Part shown: one piece after another, positions 8,763 through 17,465 of the stretch
Position numbering within the stretch: position 1 is the stretch's first letter
How the letters are laid out: each line of letters begins with the position of its first letter
DNA from: Scandinavium manionii
GTDB taxonomy: Bacteria > Pseudomonadota > Gammaproteobacteria > Enterobacterales > Enterobacteriaceae
NCBI RefSeq assembly: GCF_024764775.1
Contig: NZ_JALIGC010000039.1
Coordinates: 1-64,000 of the forward strand
Direction: 5' to 3'
Length of the DNA stretch: 64,000 nucleotides
Made by a program: the position numbers and the translations under genes
The notes under the pieces: model-generated
Databases searched by the model: none
What the model saw: only the letters and a program-made list of their open reading frames with translations
What the model was told of the DNA's origin: nothing

Positions 8763-9451
8763 TACTCACTTTCAGCCGGCAGGACCGGCATCCAGTCAAT
8801 TGGCGGCTCGCCGCGTTGCGCCAGCCATTCGTTGGCCAGTACAAAGTGATTTGAGCCAAAGAAGCCACGATGGGCCGAAAGTGGTGACGGATGCGGCGCT
8901 TTCAGCACGTGATGACGCTCGCGGTCGATAATCGCGCCTTTCTTCTGCGCATGCGCACCCCACAGTAAAAAGACCACGCCCTCGCAATGTTCATTGATTA
9001 AGGCAATCACTTTATCAGTAAAGGTTTCCCAGCCAAGGCTGGCGTGGGAATGCGCCTGGCCTGCGCGAACCGTCAGTACCGTGTTGAGCAACAGTACGCC
9101 CTGACGTGCCCAGCTTTCCAGATAACCGTGCCTCGGGCGAGTGAAGCCCGGAATGGTGCCTTCCAGCTCTTTATACATGTTTAACAGAGAAGGCGGCGTA
9201 GCAACGCCCGGGAGAACGGAAAACGCCAGTCCGTGCGCCTGGCCTGGGCCGTGATACGGATCCTGTCCGAGGATCACTACCTTCACATCGCGCAGTTCGG
9301 TATAGCGAAACGCATTGAACACATCTTTTTGCGGCGGATAAATCGTGGTTCCTGCCTGACGTTCCTCGGCAACGGTTGCCAGGGTATTGATGAAGTAGGG
9401 CTGTTCTTTTTCACTGGCTAGCACGTCGTGCCAGGTTAAGGACGTGGTCAT
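8762..9451 (-). CDS. ung: Uracil-DNA glycosylase
   Basis: A 229-residue family-1 UDG that excises uracil from DNA to start base-excision repair. The water-activating motif GQDPYHG places Asp at residue 64. The C-terminal leucine-loop motif HPSPLSAHRGF carries the catalytic His. Length equals E. coli Ung. The ATG at 9451 gives MTTSLTWHDV, equivalent to the E. coli N-terminus; the upstream in-frame start adds 19 residues with no family match. Confidence 0.96.
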   Translation of the reverse strand: MTTSLTWHDVLASEKEQPYFINTLATVAEERQAGTTIYPPQKDVFNAFRYTELRDVKVVILGQDPYHGPGQAHGLAFSVLPGVATPPSLLNMYKELEGTIPGFTRPRHGYLESWARQGVLLLNTVLTVRAGQAHSHASLGWETFTDKVIALINEHCEGVVFLLWGAHAQKKGAIIDRERHHVLKAPHPSPLSAHRGFFGSNHFVLANEWLAQRGEPPIDWMPVLPAESE

Positions 9452-9591
9452 GTCGCTCTCCTGCGAATATTGTTGGCGATAGCTTAACGGCTTCTTTGTA
9501 TGGAACAAAATTTTGTCAGCGGGAAAGTTTTCTCGATCTCAAATAAAGTTGAATGTTTACAGACATATTTGTGTTTTGCAGGGCTTGAAAA

Positions 9592-9605
9592 TTGACTTAA
9601 AACAA
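9592..9605 (+). promoter_or_regulatory. Upstream FNR half of the grcA control region
   Basis: TTGAC-TTAA-AACAA fits the FNR consensus TTGAT-N4-ATCAA at 8 of 10 positions. Its centre (9598.5) is exactly 53 bp upstream of the perfect site at 9645-9658, the same spacing as the -93.5 and -40.5 FNR sites of E. coli yfiD. A second FNR dimer here is known to moderate activation in E. coli. Confidence 0.75.
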
Positions 9606-9644
9606 CAAAATTCATAGATGTACTCAGTACACACACTAATTCTA

Positions 9645-9658
9645 TTGATTTAAATCAA
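9645..9658 (+). promoter_or_regulatory. Perfect FNR box of the grcA promoter
   Basis: TTGAT-TTAA-ATCAA is an exact FNR palindrome. If it sits at -41.5, transcription starts near 9692, and the TATATA tract at 9681-9686 supplies the -10. This predicts anaerobic induction of grcA. The 318-bp ung-grcA gap otherwise holds no gene. Confidence 0.88.
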
Positions 9659-9769
9659 TGATTGCCGGGGGGTAGACTGATATATATACACTCAAGCAAC
9701 AATGGTTTTACCAATTGGCCAGCGTCTGGCCAATGCAAAAACGAATAAATGAGCCTAGGGAGGCATCAA

Positions 9770-10153
9770 ATGATTACTGGTATCCAGATTACTAAAGCTG
9801 CAAACGACGACCTGCTCAACTCTTTCTGGCTGCTTGACAGCGAGAAAGGCGAAGCGCGCTGCCTGGTAGCTAAAGGCGGTTTCACTGAAGATCAGGTTGT
9901 TGCGGTTAACGCTCTGGGCGAAATCGAATACCGTGAAATCCCGGTAGACGTTCAGCCAGAAGTCCGCGTTGAAGGTGGACAGCACCTGAACGTGAACGTT
10001 CTGCGTCGCGAAACGCTGATGGACGCCGTTGAGCACCCAGAAAAATACCCACAGCTGACCATCCGTGTTTCTGGTTACGCGGTGCGTTTCAACTCACTGA
10101 CTCCAGAACAGCAGCGCGACGTTATCGCTCGTACTTTCACTGAAAGCCTGTAA
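9770..10153 (+). CDS. grcA: Autonomous glycyl radical cofactor GrcA
   Basis: A 127-residue spare part for pyruvate formate-lyase: it replaces the C-terminal glycyl-radical domain of PflB after oxygenolytic cleavage. The radical-bearing motif RVSGYAVRF places Gly at residue 102, as in E. coli YfiD. The ATG at 9770 has a strong ribosome site (AGGGAGG, 9757-9763). Two FNR boxes upstream predict expression under low oxygen. A terminator follows, so the gene is monocistronic. Confidence 0.96.
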   Translation: MITGIQITKAANDDLLNSFWLLDSEKGEARCLVAKGGFTEDQVVAVNALGEIEYREIPVDVQPEVRVEGGQHLNVNVLRRETLMDAVEHPEKYPQLTIRVSGYAVRFNSLTPEQQRDVIARTFTESL

Positions 10154-10218
10154 TTTCTCAGGGGTGGGAAGTGACGGCGATCGGCTAAGTTAACGAAAGC
10201 CAAAACGCTCAGCACAGA

Positions 10219-10251
10219 ACGGAGAATGACTCAGTCATTCTCCGTTTTTTT
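10219..10251 (+). terminator. grcA intrinsic terminator
   Basis: Stem ACGGAGAATGA / TCATTCTCCGT with a short loop, followed by seven T. Confidence 0.93.
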
Positions 10252-10312
10252 ATGCGTGAATCGGGATGAAGTCATGCAAGAAGAGTGAGAAAGGGTGGGG
10301 GTGGAAAGGACA

Positions 10313-10340
10313 GAAAAAAGCCGGGAAATATCCCGGCTCA
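10313..10340 (-). terminator. srmB intrinsic terminator
   Basis: On the minus strand, 8-bp stem AGCCGGGA / TCCCGGCT with a short loop, followed by a T run, beginning 4 nt after the srmB stop codon. Confidence 0.88.
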
Positions 10341-10344
10341 CTTT

Positions 10345-11685
10345 TTACTCTTCGGTTTTCTTCGGCTCGGTCGCCGCGGCAGCAGCTGCACTTGGCTTAC
10401 GGCGCTTACCGATGTTTTTGGCATCGCGATGGCGATTCTTCACGCGCGGTTTTTCTTTTTCCGCTTTTTTCTTCTCTTCGCGTTTAGCCATCACTTTCTT
10501 CGATGGCTTGCCTTGCAGTTTCTCGCTTGGGACACGAGTTTGCGGACGCATTTCATCAACCACGCGAGCTTTCAGTGGCTCTTCAATGTAGCGACCGATT
10601 TTGCTCAGCAGCAGATGGTCATGCGCTTCGACTAACGAAATAGCGATACCTTTACGTCCGGCACGGCCCGTACGGCCGATACGGTGCAAATAGGTATCAC
10701 CGCTGCGTGGCATGTCGAAGTTGAAGACGTGGCTCACATCCGGAATGTCGATCCCGCGAGCAGCAACGTCGGTGGCAACCAGCACATTCACGCGGCCGTC
10801 GGTCAGGCGTAAAATCGCTTCGTTACGTTTGGCCTGAACCATCTCACCTTCGAGATAACAGTTATTGATGCCTTTCTCACGCAGCCAGCCTGCCAGCTCA
10901 TGTACACGCTCACGTTTACGCACAAACACGATTGAACGCGTCGCGTCTTCTTGCTGAAGCAGGTGGATCAGCAGCGCCGTTTTGTGCTGAACGTCATCGG
11001 CACGGTAGTACCACTGGTGGATCTTCTTGCGCTCGCGGGTAGACGGCGTCGCAGACACTTCCACCGGTTCTTGCAGCAGACGCTCGGAGAAGTCCTTGAT
11101 AGCATCGCCTTCCAGCGTGGCAGAGAACAGCATGGTCTGCTTACGCCAGCGCGTTTCCGCAGCGATGGTTTCGATATCCTGGGCAAAGCCCATGTCCAGC
11201 ATGCGGTCCGCTTCATCGAGGATCAGCGTTTCAACCGCGCGGCAGTCAAAGTTTTCTTCTTTGATGTACTGCAGCAGACGTCCGGTGGTGGCCACCACGA
11301 TGTCCTGGTTTTCACTGAACACTTCAGCGTGGTTCATATAGGCCACGCCGCCAGTGATGGTAGCGATGTCTAAATGGGTATTTTTCGCCAGCTCACGAGC
11401 ATGATCGGCAACCTGCATCGCCAGTTCGCGAGTTGGGGTCACAATCAGAATGCGCGGCGGGCCGGATTTTTTGCGCGGGAAGTCGAGCAGGTGCTGCAAC
11501 GCTGGCAGCAGATACGCCGCCGTTTTACCGGTGCCTGTCGGCGCAGAACCGAGGACATCACGGCCATCGAGCGCAGGCGGGATCGCAGCGGCCTGAATGG
11601 CGGTCGGGCGTGTGAAGCCTTTTTCCTGGAGCGCATCCAGAAGGCTATCGTCGAGTTCTAGTTCGGAAAAAGTCGTTACAGTCAT
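10345..11685 (-). CDS. srmB: ATP-dependent RNA helicase SrmB
   Basis: A 446-residue DEAD-box helicase that helps early assembly of the 50S ribosomal subunit. Motifs in order: Q motif (FTRPTAIQ), I (APTGTGKT), Ia (PTRELAMQ), II (DEAD), III (SAT), V (ATDVAARGID) and VI (HRIGRTGRAGR). The C-terminal 80 residues are a Lys/Arg-rich, disordered tail ending in an alanine run and KKTEE, as expected for RNA and ribosome binding; this tail is the least conserved part. Transcribed divergently from trmN6. Confidence 0.95.
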   Translation of the reverse strand: MTVTTFSELELDDSLLDALQEKGFTRPTAIQAAAIPPALDGRDVLGSAPTGTGKTAAYLLPALQHLLDFPRKKSGPPRILIVTPTRELAMQVADHARELAKNTHLDIATITGGVAYMNHAEVFSENQDIVVATTGRLLQYIKEENFDCRAVETLILDEADRMLDMGFAQDIETIAAETRWRKQTMLFSATLEGDAIKDFSERLLQEPVEVSATPSTRERKKIHQWYYRADDVQHKTALLIHLLQQEDATRSIVFVRKRERVHELAGWLREKGINNCYLEGEMVQAKRNEAILRLTDGRVNVLVATDVAARGIDIPDVSHVFNFDMPRSGDTYLHRIGRTGRAGRKGIAISLVEAHDHLLLSKIGRYIEEPLKARVVDEMRPQTRVPSEKLQGKPSKKVMAKREEKKKAEKEKPRVKNRHRDAKNIGKRRKPSAAAAAATEPKKTEE

Positions 11686-11819
11686 GTTCTACCTCAGTAT
11701 GGGCCGCCGATTATAGACGTTATGGCCGTAATCTTCATCTGTTTGTATGGCTATCTGTTCTCGGGTATTGTGCAGTACCCGACGCTCAGGGGATTTTATC
11801 AGGAAAAAGGTTGTTGATG

Positions 11820-12557
11820 ATGAGTCAGTCTTCATCCGTGCTTCGTCGCAATGGATTTACGTTTAAGCAATTTTTTGTCGCTCACGATCGCTGTGCCATG
11901 AAGGTCGGGACGGACGGTATTCTGCTCGGTGCCTGGGCTCCTATTGCCCGTGTCAAACGGATCCTCGACATGGGGACCGGCAGTGGTCTGCTGGCGTTAA
12001 TGTTAGCGCAGCGAACGGAAAACACAGTGATGATTGATGCCGTTGAACTCGACGCCGACGCCGCTGGGCAAGCTGCAGAAAACGTCGCCGAGTCGCCGTG
12101 GGCGGATCGTGTTCATATTCATACCGCCGATGTACAGCGCTGGCTGGTGGAAGAAAACAGCCGCTATGACCTGATTATCAGTAATCCTCCGTATTATGAG
12201 CAGGGGGTGGAATGCGCCACAACTCAGCGCGAGCAGGCACGATATACCACCACCCTCGATCACGCGGCGCTGCTTAACTGTGCGGCCAATGCGATTACCG
12301 AAGACGGTTTTTTCTGTGTAGTGTTGCCAGAGAATATCGGTAATGCGTTTACCGAACGCGCGCTGTCGATGGGTTGGCATTTACGTCTGCGAACCGACGT
12401 AGCAGAAACCGAGCTGCGTCTGCCGCATCGCGCGCTACTGGCCTTCTCGCCTCAGGCGGGCGAATGCTTCAGCGACAGGCTGGTTATCCGTGGGCCAGAG
12501 CAGCAATATTCCGAAGGCTACACTGCGCTGACCCAGGCATTTTACTTGTTTATGTGA
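11820..12557 (+). CDS. trmN6: tRNA1(Val) (adenine(37)-N6)-methyltransferase TrmN6 (YfiC)
   Basis: A 245-residue class I SAM-dependent methyltransferase that modifies A37 of tRNA1(Val) to m6A. SAM motif I is DMGTGSGLLAL; the N6-adenine methyltransferase motif is NPPYY. The ATG at 11820 gives MSQSSSVLRR, matching the E. coli start and length. Two TTG codons and another ATG lie in frame just upstream; the purine tract at 11801-11810 best serves 11817 or 11820. The 3' end overlaps the convergent nadB by 16 nt. Confidence 0.93.
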   Translation: MSQSSSVLRRNGFTFKQFFVAHDRCAMKVGTDGILLGAWAPIARVKRILDMGTGSGLLALMLAQRTENTVMIDAVELDADAAGQAAENVAESPWADRVHIHTADVQRWLVEENSRYDLIISNPPYYEQGVECATTQREQARYTTTLDHAALLNCAANAITEDGFFCVVLPENIGNAFTERALSMGWHLRLRTDVAETELRLPHRALLAFSPQAGECFSDRLVIRGPEQQYSEGYTALTQAFYLFM

Positions 12558-14161
12558 GTCAACGGGGAGAGTACCGACGGCCCTGAGTTTTCCTGCAATT
12601 CAGGATAATCCAGAGTGTAATGCAGGCCGCGGCTCTCTTTACGCATCAGGGCGCAGCGTACGATTAGCTCCGCCACTTGCACCAGATTTCGCAATTCAAG
12701 CAGGTTATTCGACACGCGGAAACGGGAGTAGTACTCGTCCAGTTCCTGCTGCAATAAGGTAATACGACGCAGCGCGCGCTCCAGACGTTTGGTGGTGCGC
12801 ACAATGCCGACGTAGTCCCACATAAACAGCCGCAGTTCGTGCCAATTATGCTGAATAACCACCAGTTCATCCGGATTCTCTACCCGACTTTCATCCCAGG
12901 CAGGCAGCGAATTGACTTCGCGAGCATAAGGCATCCGTTTCTTGATATCTTCAGCCGCCGACCAGCCATACACCAGACACTCAAGCAGTGAGTTTGACGC
13001 CATGCGATTGGCGCCGTGCAGGCCGGTGTAGCTGACTTCGCCGATGGCATAAAGCCCGTCAACGTCAGTCCGACCAAAATCATCCACCATCACGCCGCCG
13101 CAGGTGTAATGCGCAGCGGGAACGATCGGCACCGGTTCTTTCGTCAAATCGATGCCGAGGCTCAGCAGTTTTTCGTGGATCATCGGGAAATGCTGACGGA
13201 CAAATGCTTCCGGTTTGTGGCTGATGTCGAGATACATACAGTCCGCGCCGAGACGTTTCATTTCATGATCAATCGCGCGGGCGACAATATCGCGCGGCGC
13301 TAGCTCTTCGCGTTCGTCGAAGTCTGGCATAAAGCGCGAGCCGTCCGGGCGTTTGAGCAGAGCGCCTTCGCCGCGCAGAGCTTCGGTCAGCAAGAAATTG
13401 CGCGCCTGCGGATGATAAAGCGCGGTCGGGTGGAACTGATTGAACTCAAGATTCGCTACCTGGCAGCCCGCACGCCAGGCCATCGCAATGCCATCGCCGG
13501 AGGAAATATCTGGATTAGTGGTGTACTGATACACCTTCGAGGCGCCACCGGTTGCCAGCACCACGGATTTTGCCGCGCAGGTTTCTACCGATTCTTTATT
13601 GCGATTCCAGACCCATGCGCCAACGACTCGTCGTGTTCCGGGCAGGCCAATTTTGTCGGAGACGATCAGGTCCACGGCGTTGCTGCGCTCAATCACCTGA
13701 ATATTCGGGTGGTTTAACGCTTTTCCGACAAGCGTTGTTTCAACCTCTTTCCCTGTGGCATCAGCGGCATGAAGTATACGGCGATGGCTGTGACCACCTT
13801 CACGTGTCAGATGATAGCTGGCTTCGCCATTGGCCTGGACTTCCGTATCAAACAGCACGCCCTGGTCGATAAGCCACTGGACGCACGGGCGGGCGTTGCT
13901 GGCGACAAACGATACCGCATGGCGGTCGCAAAGACCGGCCCCGGCAATCAGCGTGTCGTCGACATGAGATTCAATGCTGTCCGTTTCGTCGAACACGGCG
14001 GCAATCCCACCCTGAGCGTAAAACGTCGAGCCTTCGCTGATGGGGCCTTTACTGAGCACAATGACTGAACTGTGCTCGGCGAGGCGTAGCGCAAGGGATA
14101 AACCGGCAGCACCGCTACCGACAATGAGCACATCACAGGAGAGGTCGGGAGTCGTTGTCAT
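12542..14161 (-). CDS. nadB: L-aspartate oxidase NadB
   Basis: A 539-residue FAD enzyme oxidising L-aspartate to iminoaspartate, the first step of de novo NAD synthesis (NadA partner elsewhere). The dinucleotide-binding motif GSGAAGLSLAL is near the N-terminus. HLTREGGHSHRR, AAHYTCGG and the FAD-contact region GLHGANRMASNS match the succinate-dehydrogenase-like flavoprotein family. A C-terminal helical domain with RTTKRLERALRRI follows. Length is one residue shorter than in E. coli. Convergent overlap with trmN6; divergent from rpoE. Confidence 0.95.
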   Translation of the reverse strand: MTTTPDLSCDVLIVGSGAAGLSLALRLAEHSSVIVLSKGPISEGSTFYAQGGIAAVFDETDSIESHVDDTLIAGAGLCDRHAVSFVASNARPCVQWLIDQGVLFDTEVQANGEASYHLTREGGHSHRRILHAADATGKEVETTLVGKALNHPNIQVIERSNAVDLIVSDKIGLPGTRRVVGAWVWNRNKESVETCAAKSVVLATGGASKVYQYTTNPDISSGDGIAMAWRAGCQVANLEFNQFHPTALYHPQARNFLLTEALRGEGALLKRPDGSRFMPDFDEREELAPRDIVARAIDHEMKRLGADCMYLDISHKPEAFVRQHFPMIHEKLLSLGIDLTKEPVPIVPAAHYTCGGVMVDDFGRTDVDGLYAIGEVSYTGLHGANRMASNSLLECLVYGWSAAEDIKKRMPYAREVNSLPAWDESRVENPDELVVIQHNWHELRLFMWDYVGIVRTTKRLERALRRITLLQQELDEYYSRFRVSNNLLELRNLVQVAELIVRCALMRKESRGLHYTLDYPELQENSGPSVLSPLTHINK

Positions 14162-14474
14162 AGTCTGTGTTTAATTTACTAAACAAGGTTCAGGCAATGT
14201 AGCACCAGAGTCCCGCTTTTAGCACGATTATTTTTCTGTGTGGTTGTAATGGCTAAACAGAGAGGCTGAGCGGGAAAGTTTGTAAATCAAAGAAAATTAT
14301 TGCGAAGCAGATCGTTACCTTCAGATTTTATGATGAAAAAGAGGTGGCATTACGGTACTCTGCAGACAGATTTCAGACGTTTATTGTGCGCCTGACACTT
14401 CATTTAGCAGTGGTAGACTTATAATGAGTGATAATGAACTGTCTATCCACAGTCACAAAAAGCAAAGGCGTAAC

Positions 14475-14502
14475 TGAACTTTACGATAATAGCCCACTCT
14501 AA
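14475..14502 (+). promoter_or_regulatory. Sigma-E promoter of rpoE-rseABC
   Basis: A -35 TGAACTT (14475-14481) and a -10 TCTAA (14498-14502) are separated by 16 nt, matching the sigma-E consensus GGAACTT-N15/16-TCTAA. The start would be near 14508, about 77 nt before rpoE, giving autoregulation. The rest of the 423-bp nadB-rpoE gap holds no protein gene; a short leader reading frame is discussed in findings. Confidence 0.8.
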
Positions 14503-14584
14503 GCTGTTGCTTGCTCATAGTGCAGTATGTGGAGTGGCGTTTTGATTACGCATGGGAATAAGGTTTGAGGAGACATTACCTCGG

Positions 14585-15160
14585 ATGAGCGAGCAGTTAA
14601 CGGATCAGGTCCTTGTCGAGCGGGTCCAAAAGGGAGATCAGAAGGCCTTCAACCTGCTGGTGATACGCTATCAGCATAAAGTGGCAAACCTGGTTTCCCG
14701 ATACGTACCGTCTGGCGATGTGCCTGACGTAGTACAAGAGTCTTTTATAAAGGCCTATCGTGCGCTGGATTCGTTCCGGGGAGATAGTGCTTTCTATACA
14801 TGGCTGTACCGAATCGCCGTGAACACGGCAAAAAATTACCTGGTTGCTCAGGGGAGACGCCCACCAGCAAGTGATGTTGACGCGATTGAAGCAGAAAATT
14901 ACGAAAGTGGCGGTGCACTGAAAGAAATTTCGAACCCTGAGAACTTAATGTTGTCAGAAGAACTGAGACAAATAGTGTTCCGTACCATTGAGTCTCTCCC
15001 GGAAGATTTACGCATGGCAATCACGTTACGGGAGTTGGATGGCCTGAGCTATGAAGAGATAGCCGCTATCATGGATTGTCCAGTGGGTACGGTTCGCTCG
15101 CGCATTTTCCGTGCACGAGAAGCTATTGATAATAAAGTTCAACCGCTAATCAGGCGTTGA
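14585..15160 (+). CDS. rpoE: RNA polymerase sigma-E factor RpoE
   Basis: A 191-residue ECF (group 4) sigma factor for envelope stress. Region 2 shows AFNLLVIRYQHKVANL and the -10-recognition segment DVVQESFIKAYRALDSFRGDSAFYTWLYRIA. Region 4 shows LPEDLRMAITLRELDGLSYEEIA and a helix-turn-helix (MDCPVGTVRSRIFRAR). The ATG at 14585 (MSEQLTDQVL) matches the E. coli start; an upstream in-frame ATG would add 11 unsupported residues. First gene of rpoE-rseA-rseB-rseC. Confidence 0.96.
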   Translation: MSEQLTDQVLVERVQKGDQKAFNLLVIRYQHKVANLVSRYVPSGDVPDVVQESFIKAYRALDSFRGDSAFYTWLYRIAVNTAKNYLVAQGRRPPASDVDAIEAENYESGGALKEISNPENLMLSEELRQIVFRTIESLPEDLRMAITLRELDGLSYEEIAAIMDCPVGTVRSRIFRAREAIDNKVQPLIRR

Positions 15161-15191
15161 CGATAGCGGAATACTGGAAAAGGTATTAGGC

Positions 15192-15851
15192 ATGCAGAAA
15201 GAAAAACTTTCCGCCTTAATGGATGGTGAAACGCTGGATAACGAGTTGCTCAATGAGCTGACCCGTTCATCTGAGATGCAAAAAGCATGGGAGAGCTACC
15301 ATCTTATCCGCGATACCATGCGTGGTGAGACGGCGCAGACTCTCAATTTTGATATTTCAGCCCGCGTTATGGCCGCTATTGAGAATGAACCTGTACGTCT
15401 GGCGACGCCGCTCATTCCTGAAGCCCAACCCGCACCACACCAGTGGCAGAATATGCCGTTCTGGAAAAAAGTGCGTCCGTGGGCCAGCTCCCTTACCCAA
15501 ATGGGCGTTGCAGCTTGCGTATCACTTGCGGTGATCGTGGGCGTTCAGCACTACAACGGGCAATCCAATTCGCCCGACCAGCCTGAAACGCCGGTGTTTA
15601 ACACACTGCCGATGATGGGCAAAGCAAGTCCGGTCAGTCTGGGTGTTCCAGCCGATGCCAGCGCGAGCAGTAATGCAGGTACAGGTCAGCAGCAAGTTCA
15701 GGAACAGCGCCGTCGTATCAACGCGATGCTTCAGGACTACGAATTGCAGCGTCGTCTGCACTCCGAACAGCTTCAGTTTGAACAAGCCCAGACTCAGCAA
15801 GCTGCTGTTCAGGTGCCTGGATATCAAACGTTAGGAACGCAATCGCAGTAA
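15192..15851 (+). CDS. rseA: Anti-sigma-E factor RseA
   Basis: A 219-residue single-pass inner-membrane protein. The cytoplasmic N-terminus (1-about 90, ending in the PFWKKVRPW motif) binds sigma-E. The membrane segment is about 103-119 (MGVAACVSLAVIVGVQ). The periplasmic part holds the RseB-binding region and ends with a Gln-rich tail. DegS and RseP cleave it during stress. Starts 31 nt after rpoE and overlaps rseB (TAATG), indicating translational coupling. Three residues longer than E. coli RseA, in the linker near 155. Confidence 0.95.
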   Translation: MQKEKLSALMDGETLDNELLNELTRSSEMQKAWESYHLIRDTMRGETAQTLNFDISARVMAAIENEPVRLATPLIPEAQPAPHQWQNMPFWKKVRPWASSLTQMGVAACVSLAVIVGVQHYNGQSNSPDQPETPVFNTLPMMGKASPVSLGVPADASASSNAGTGQQQVQEQRRRINAMLQDYELQRRLHSEQLQFEQAQTQQAAVQVPGYQTLGTQSQ

Positions 15852-16804
15852 TGAAGCAACTTTGGTGTGCCATGTCTTTAATGGCTGGTAGCCTGTTCTT
15901 CTCCGCCAACGCCTCGGCAGATGTCTCGTCCGGGGCGTTGTTGCAGCAGATGAATCTGGCCAGCCAGTCTCTCAACTACGAGCTGTCGTTTGTCAGCATC
16001 AATAAGCAGGGCGTAGAGTCACTACGCTATCGTCACGCGCGTCTGAATAATCAGGCCCTGGCGCAACTGCTGCAGATGGACGGTCCGCGCCGTGAAGTCG
16101 TCCAGCGCGGAAACGAAATCAGCTATTTCGAGCCCGGTCTCGATCCCTTCACCCTGAACGGCGATTACATCGTCGATTCACTGCCATCTCTGGTCTATAC
16201 CGACTTCAAACGCCTCGCGCCATACTACGACTTTATCTCCGTGGGTCGCACCCGCATTGCCGACAGGCTGTGTGAGGTCATCCGCGTGGTGGCGCGTGAC
16301 GGGACGCGCTACAGCTATATCGTGTGGCTGGACTCGGAAACCAAACTGCCGATGCGTGTCGACTTGCTGGACAGAGACGGTGAAACGCTCGAGCAGTTCC
16401 GCGTTGTGGCGTTTAACGTCAGCGAGCAGGTGAGCAGCAACATGCAGACGTTGTCCACCGCGAGCCTGCCGCCGCTGTTGTCCGTGCCGGTTGGCGATAA
16501 AGTGAAATTCAGCTGGCTGCCGAGCTGGCTGCCGCAAGGGTTTGTTGAGGTTGCCGGAAGCCGTAGAACGTTGCCGACAATTGATACGCCGGTCGAGTCA
16601 CGTCTTTATTCCGACGGGCTGTTTAGTTTCTCGGTGAACGTGAATCATGCCAATGCCAACAGCAGCGAGCAAGTCCTGCGCACCGGACGCCGTACAGTCA
16701 GCACCTCCGTTCGCGACAACTCTGAAATCACCATTGTGGGTGAGCTGCCACCGCAGACGGCGAAACGCATCGCGGACAGCATCAAATTCAAGGCGGCGCC
16801 ATGA
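15851..16804 (+). CDS. rseB: Sigma-E regulatory protein RseB
   Basis: A 317-residue periplasmic protein that binds RseA and shields it from DegS; displaced forms of LPS relieve it. A signal peptide (about 1-23, cleaving after ANASA) is followed by two domains joined by a linker: a lipid-binding LolA/LppX-like fold (about 25-210) and a smaller C-terminal domain that contacts RseA (about 230-310). Overlaps rseA by 1 nt and rseC by 4 nt. Confidence 0.94.
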   Translation: MKQLWCAMSLMAGSLFFSANASADVSSGALLQQMNLASQSLNYELSFVSINKQGVESLRYRHARLNNQALAQLLQMDGPRREVVQRGNEISYFEPGLDPFTLNGDYIVDSLPSLVYTDFKRLAPYYDFISVGRTRIADRLCEVIRVVARDGTRYSYIVWLDSETKLPMRVDLLDRDGETLEQFRVVAFNVSEQVSSNMQTLSTASLPPLLSVPVGDKVKFSWLPSWLPQGFVEVAGSRRTLPTIDTPVESRLYSDGLFSFSVNVNHANANSSEQVLRTGRRTVSTSVRDNSEITIVGELPPQTAKRIADSIKFKAAP

Positions 16805-17280
16805 TTAAAGAGTGGGCCACGGTTATCTCCTGGGGCGACGGAGTCGCGAAGGTGAGCTGTGACGTCAAATCCTCCTGTAGCAGTTGCTCCTCGCGGGCAG
16901 GCTGTGGCAGCCGGGTACTCAATAAGCTCGGGCCGCAAACGGAACATACCATTATCGTGCCCAGCGCGGAGCCGCTGATGGTGGGACAGAAAGTAGAGCT
17001 TGGCATCAGCGAGGGTAGCCTGTTGACCTCCGCGGTGCTGGTCTACATGACGCCGCTACTGGGTCTTTTCGTCATGGCTGCGGTGTTCCAGCTGTTATTT
17101 GGTAGTGATGTAGCCGCGTTTGCCGGTGGTGTTTTAGGTGGCGTGGGTGGCTTTTTGGTAGCCCGTGGCCTTTCCCCAAAACTGGCTTCTCGTGAAGCGT
17201 GGCAGCCGGTCATTATCAGTGTCGGTCTGCCGCCAAATATGCTGCGCGTCGACGCCTCATCTTCTGAACTGAGCCAGTAA
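16801..17280 (+). CDS. rseC: SoxR-reducing / sigma-E operon protein RseC
   Basis: A 159-residue integral inner-membrane protein. The cytoplasmic N-terminus is Cys-rich (CDVKSSCSSCSSRAGC), typical of the RseC/MucC family, and two membrane helices follow (about 78-100 and 104-122). In E. coli it forms part of a system that reduces SoxR, with a minor positive effect on sigma-E. ATGA overlap with rseB. A terminator overlaps the stop codon. Confidence 0.93.
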   Translation: MIKEWATVISWGDGVAKVSCDVKSSCSSCSSRAGCGSRVLNKLGPQTEHTIIVPSAEPLMVGQKVELGISEGSLLTSAVLVYMTPLLGLFVMAAVFQLLFGSDVAAFAGGVLGGVGGFLVARGLSPKLASREAWQPVIISVGLPPNMLRVDASSSELSQ

Positions 17281-17297
17281 TTACGCTGGCTTTTATC
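17272..17297 (+). terminator. Terminator at the end of rpoE-rseABC
   Basis: Stem AGCCAG / CTGGCT with an inner dyad, followed by TTTTATCTTT; the hairpin includes the rseC stop codon. Confidence 0.75.
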
Positions 17298-17465
17298 TTT
17301 ATTTACATCTCCAGCAGGATCTCCCCACAACTAACCGCTAAGCTTGCCGGAAGAGCATTTCCTGGCGACGGAGATGTAGTGTAGAATGCGGCGTTTTCGA
17401 ACGATCAAACGTCAGGCGCAGACCCGCGGCCTCCAGGAATTCGTAAGGCATAACTAACTCTAACT

